A DNA stretch of 64,000 bases, from positions 93,676-157,675 of the forward strand of contig JAEWSG010000024.1 of NCBI GenBank assembly GCA_023398495.1, given 5' to 3'. The notes beneath the pieces are model-generated. The model did no database searches. It was not told the origin of the DNA and saw only the letters and a program-made list of their open reading frames with translations. Each line of letters begins with the position of its first letter. The first letter of the stretch is position 1. This document shows, piece after piece, positions 62,956 to 64,000 of this stretch. The stretch is from Bacillota bacterium (GTDB lineage Bacteria > Bacillota > Clostridia > Acetivibrionales > Acetivibrionaceae). The translations under genes and the position numbers were made by a program.

Positions 62956-63255
62956 GTGATATATATATTTGTATTAATAACATATGATGTTAATACTGAA
63001 ACAATAGAAGGAAAGAAAAGGCTACGTAAAGTTGCAAAAATGTGTGTGAACTACGGTCAACGAGTACAAAATTCAGTTTTTGAATGTGTAATGGAACCAG
63101 CAAAATTCAAAGAAGTTCAACATAGACTGCAAGAAATTATTAATAAGGATAAAGATAGCTTGAGATTTTATTACCTTGGGAACAACTACAAAAATAAAGT
63201 GGAGCACATTGGAGCAAAACAATCTTATGATATTGAGGGTACAATAATTATTTAG
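62956..63255 (+). CDS. cas2: Cas2 (type I-C)
   Basis: A 99-residue ferredoxin-fold protein that bridges two Cas1 dimers. VLITYDVNTET, KMCVNYGQRVQNSVFECVME and SLRFYYLGNNYKNKVEHIGA are typical for subtype I-C. The GTG start directly follows the cas1 stop; GGAAG lies just ahead inside cas1. The array leader begins at its stop codon. Confidence 0.95.
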   Translation: MIYIFVLITYDVNTETIEGKKRLRKVAKMCVNYGQRVQNSVFECVMEPAKFKEVQHRLQEIINKDKDSLRFYYLGNNYKNKVEHIGAKQSYDIEGTIII

Positions 63256-63424
63256 TGCGAATCTATAGCAAACATAAAAACTGGAGGTTTTCGCACCAGT
63301 AATTATACACATATTAGTATATTAACAAACGTAAATAGAAGGTCATTTTATAAAACGAAGGCTTAAATTTTAAAAAATTGTGCAGGTTGACTATATTTTT
63401 AGTTTATTATTGTATAATTTTGCT
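63256..63424 (+). promoter_or_regulatory. CRISPR leader
   Basis: An AT-rich 169-bp leader lies between cas2 and the first repeat. It begins with a paired GTGCGAA (63255-63261)/TTCGCAC (63290-63296) as in other I-C leaders. TTGACT and TATAAT (about 63411-63416, 20 nt apart) lie directly before the array and probably drive it. Confidence 0.75.
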
Positions 63425-64000
63425 GTCGCTCTCTTTACAGGGAGCGTGGATTGAAATTATTTACTAGTATCAATCATGACAGGCACATCAAGTCGCTCTC
63501 TTTACAGGGAGCGTGGATTGAAATATCGAAAATAATAATAGAATAAGGTGGTAAATCCAAGTCGCTCTCTTTACAGGGAGCGTGGATTGAAATCGGCACT
63601 GATTTTTCTGTTGGCACAGTCGAATTTAGTCGCTCTCTTTACAGGGAGCGTGGATTGAAATAACCCTTTTTGCACCAGCCTGCATTATTCTTTTTGTCGC
63701 TCTCTTTACAGGGAGCGTGGATTGAAATTTTGAACAGATGGACTTTTTATCTCCCCAGCTCCTAAGTCGCTCTCTTTACAGGGAGCGTGGATTGAAATCA
63801 TAATCAAACAATTAAATATAATATCGCTTTTTGGTCGCTCTCTTTACAGGGAGCGTGGATTGAAATTGTATCAATGCACCAGTTTTCCGCGTCCTTCTTT
63901 GTCGCTCTCTTTACAGGGAGCGTGGATTGAAATATACTAATTTTGTCGGACGCATAAGTAGCGTACGGTCGCTCTCTTTACAGGGAGCGTGGATTGAAAT
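63425..64000 (+). CRISPR. Type I-C CRISPR array, 9 repeats and 8 spacers, continuing past the window
   Basis: Nine identical 33-nt repeats begin GTCGCTCTCTTTACAG and end GGGAGCGTGGATTGAAAT. They start at 63425, 63492, 63561, 63629, 63696, 63766, 63834, 63901 and 63968. The eight spacers are 34, 36, 35, 34, 37, 35, 34 and 34 nt long and all different. The repeat can form the CGCTC/GAGCG hairpin cut by Cas5c, and GGATTGAAAT is at the 3' end as in other I-C repeats. The last repeat ends at the final base of the window, so the array is probably longer. No repeat is degenerate, in keeping with the leader-proximal end. No spacer was seen to match this window. Confidence 0.98.

Noticed and set aside
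63458..63967. Self-targeting spacers against this window
   Set aside because: By eye none of the eight spacers matched elsewhere in the window; a full search was not possible.

Overview
The window is low-GC, AT-rich DNA from a Gram-positive, spore-forming clostridium. Support comes from strong Shine-Dalgarno sites, the spore protease YyaC, RNase J, several ECF/DUF families typical of Clostridia and the overall gene style; it looks closest to the Ruminiclostridium (C. cellulolyticum/papyrosolvens) group, although that genus call is an inference. No rRNA, tRNA, intact prophage or intact insertion sequence was seen.

Layout. 1-10.7 kb: the edge of a MutS2-like gene, a small hairpin-ended repeat element, two aminotransferases, an AI-2E-type exporter, a TfoX C-terminal-like peptide, a thiamine salvage operon (thiM-thiE-thiD), a ferritin-like protein, an orphan [NiFe] hydrogenase large subunit with its protease, and a radical SAM/SPASM protein. 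10.9-32.2 kb: RNase J, an ABC/FtsX exporter pair, the RNA helicase DbpA, secreted or pilus-like surface proteins, an SDR oxidoreductase with a deleted duplicate, an ECF sigma/anti-sigma pair, an ABC-F ATPase with a second DEAD-box helicase, a c-di-GMP phosphodiesterase response regulator and a zinc-ribbon protein. 32.4-44.4 kb: YyaC, a large membrane protein, YbaK, TrmB, a DUF6323/DUF6179 pair, a phosphoesterase, a flavodoxin and AzlCD. 44.4-48.4 kb: a decayed accessory island holding a DinJ/YafQ toxin-antitoxin module, gene scraps and a frameshifted chemoreceptor with a remnant of a second copy. 48.7-54.5 kb: an L,D-transpeptidase, DUF6688 and RCC1-type proteins, and the membrane pyrophosphatase HppA.

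54.9-64.0 kb: a complete type I-C CRISPR-Cas locus: cas3, then cas5c-cas8c(cas11c)-cas7c-cas4-cas1-cas2, leader and nine identical 33-nt repeats with eight spacers; the array reaches the window edge. The most notable observation lies between cas3 and cas5c. On the minus strand a promoter-like sequence leads into a degenerate CRISPR repeat that ends in the same ten bases as the array repeat. The next 18 bases exactly match the start of the cas5c operon transcript, and that match is flanked by TTC, the canonical I-C PAM. The short transcript would end at a hairpin plus T-tract. This has every part of a crRNA-like guide that makes the Cascade complex repress its own operon (CreR-type autoregulation), here in a I-C locus.

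A second candidate system is a dispersed leader element with two conserved stems, found upstream of RNase J and of the ferritin-like gene, with a half-copy upstream of the DbpA helicase and one orphan half-copy.
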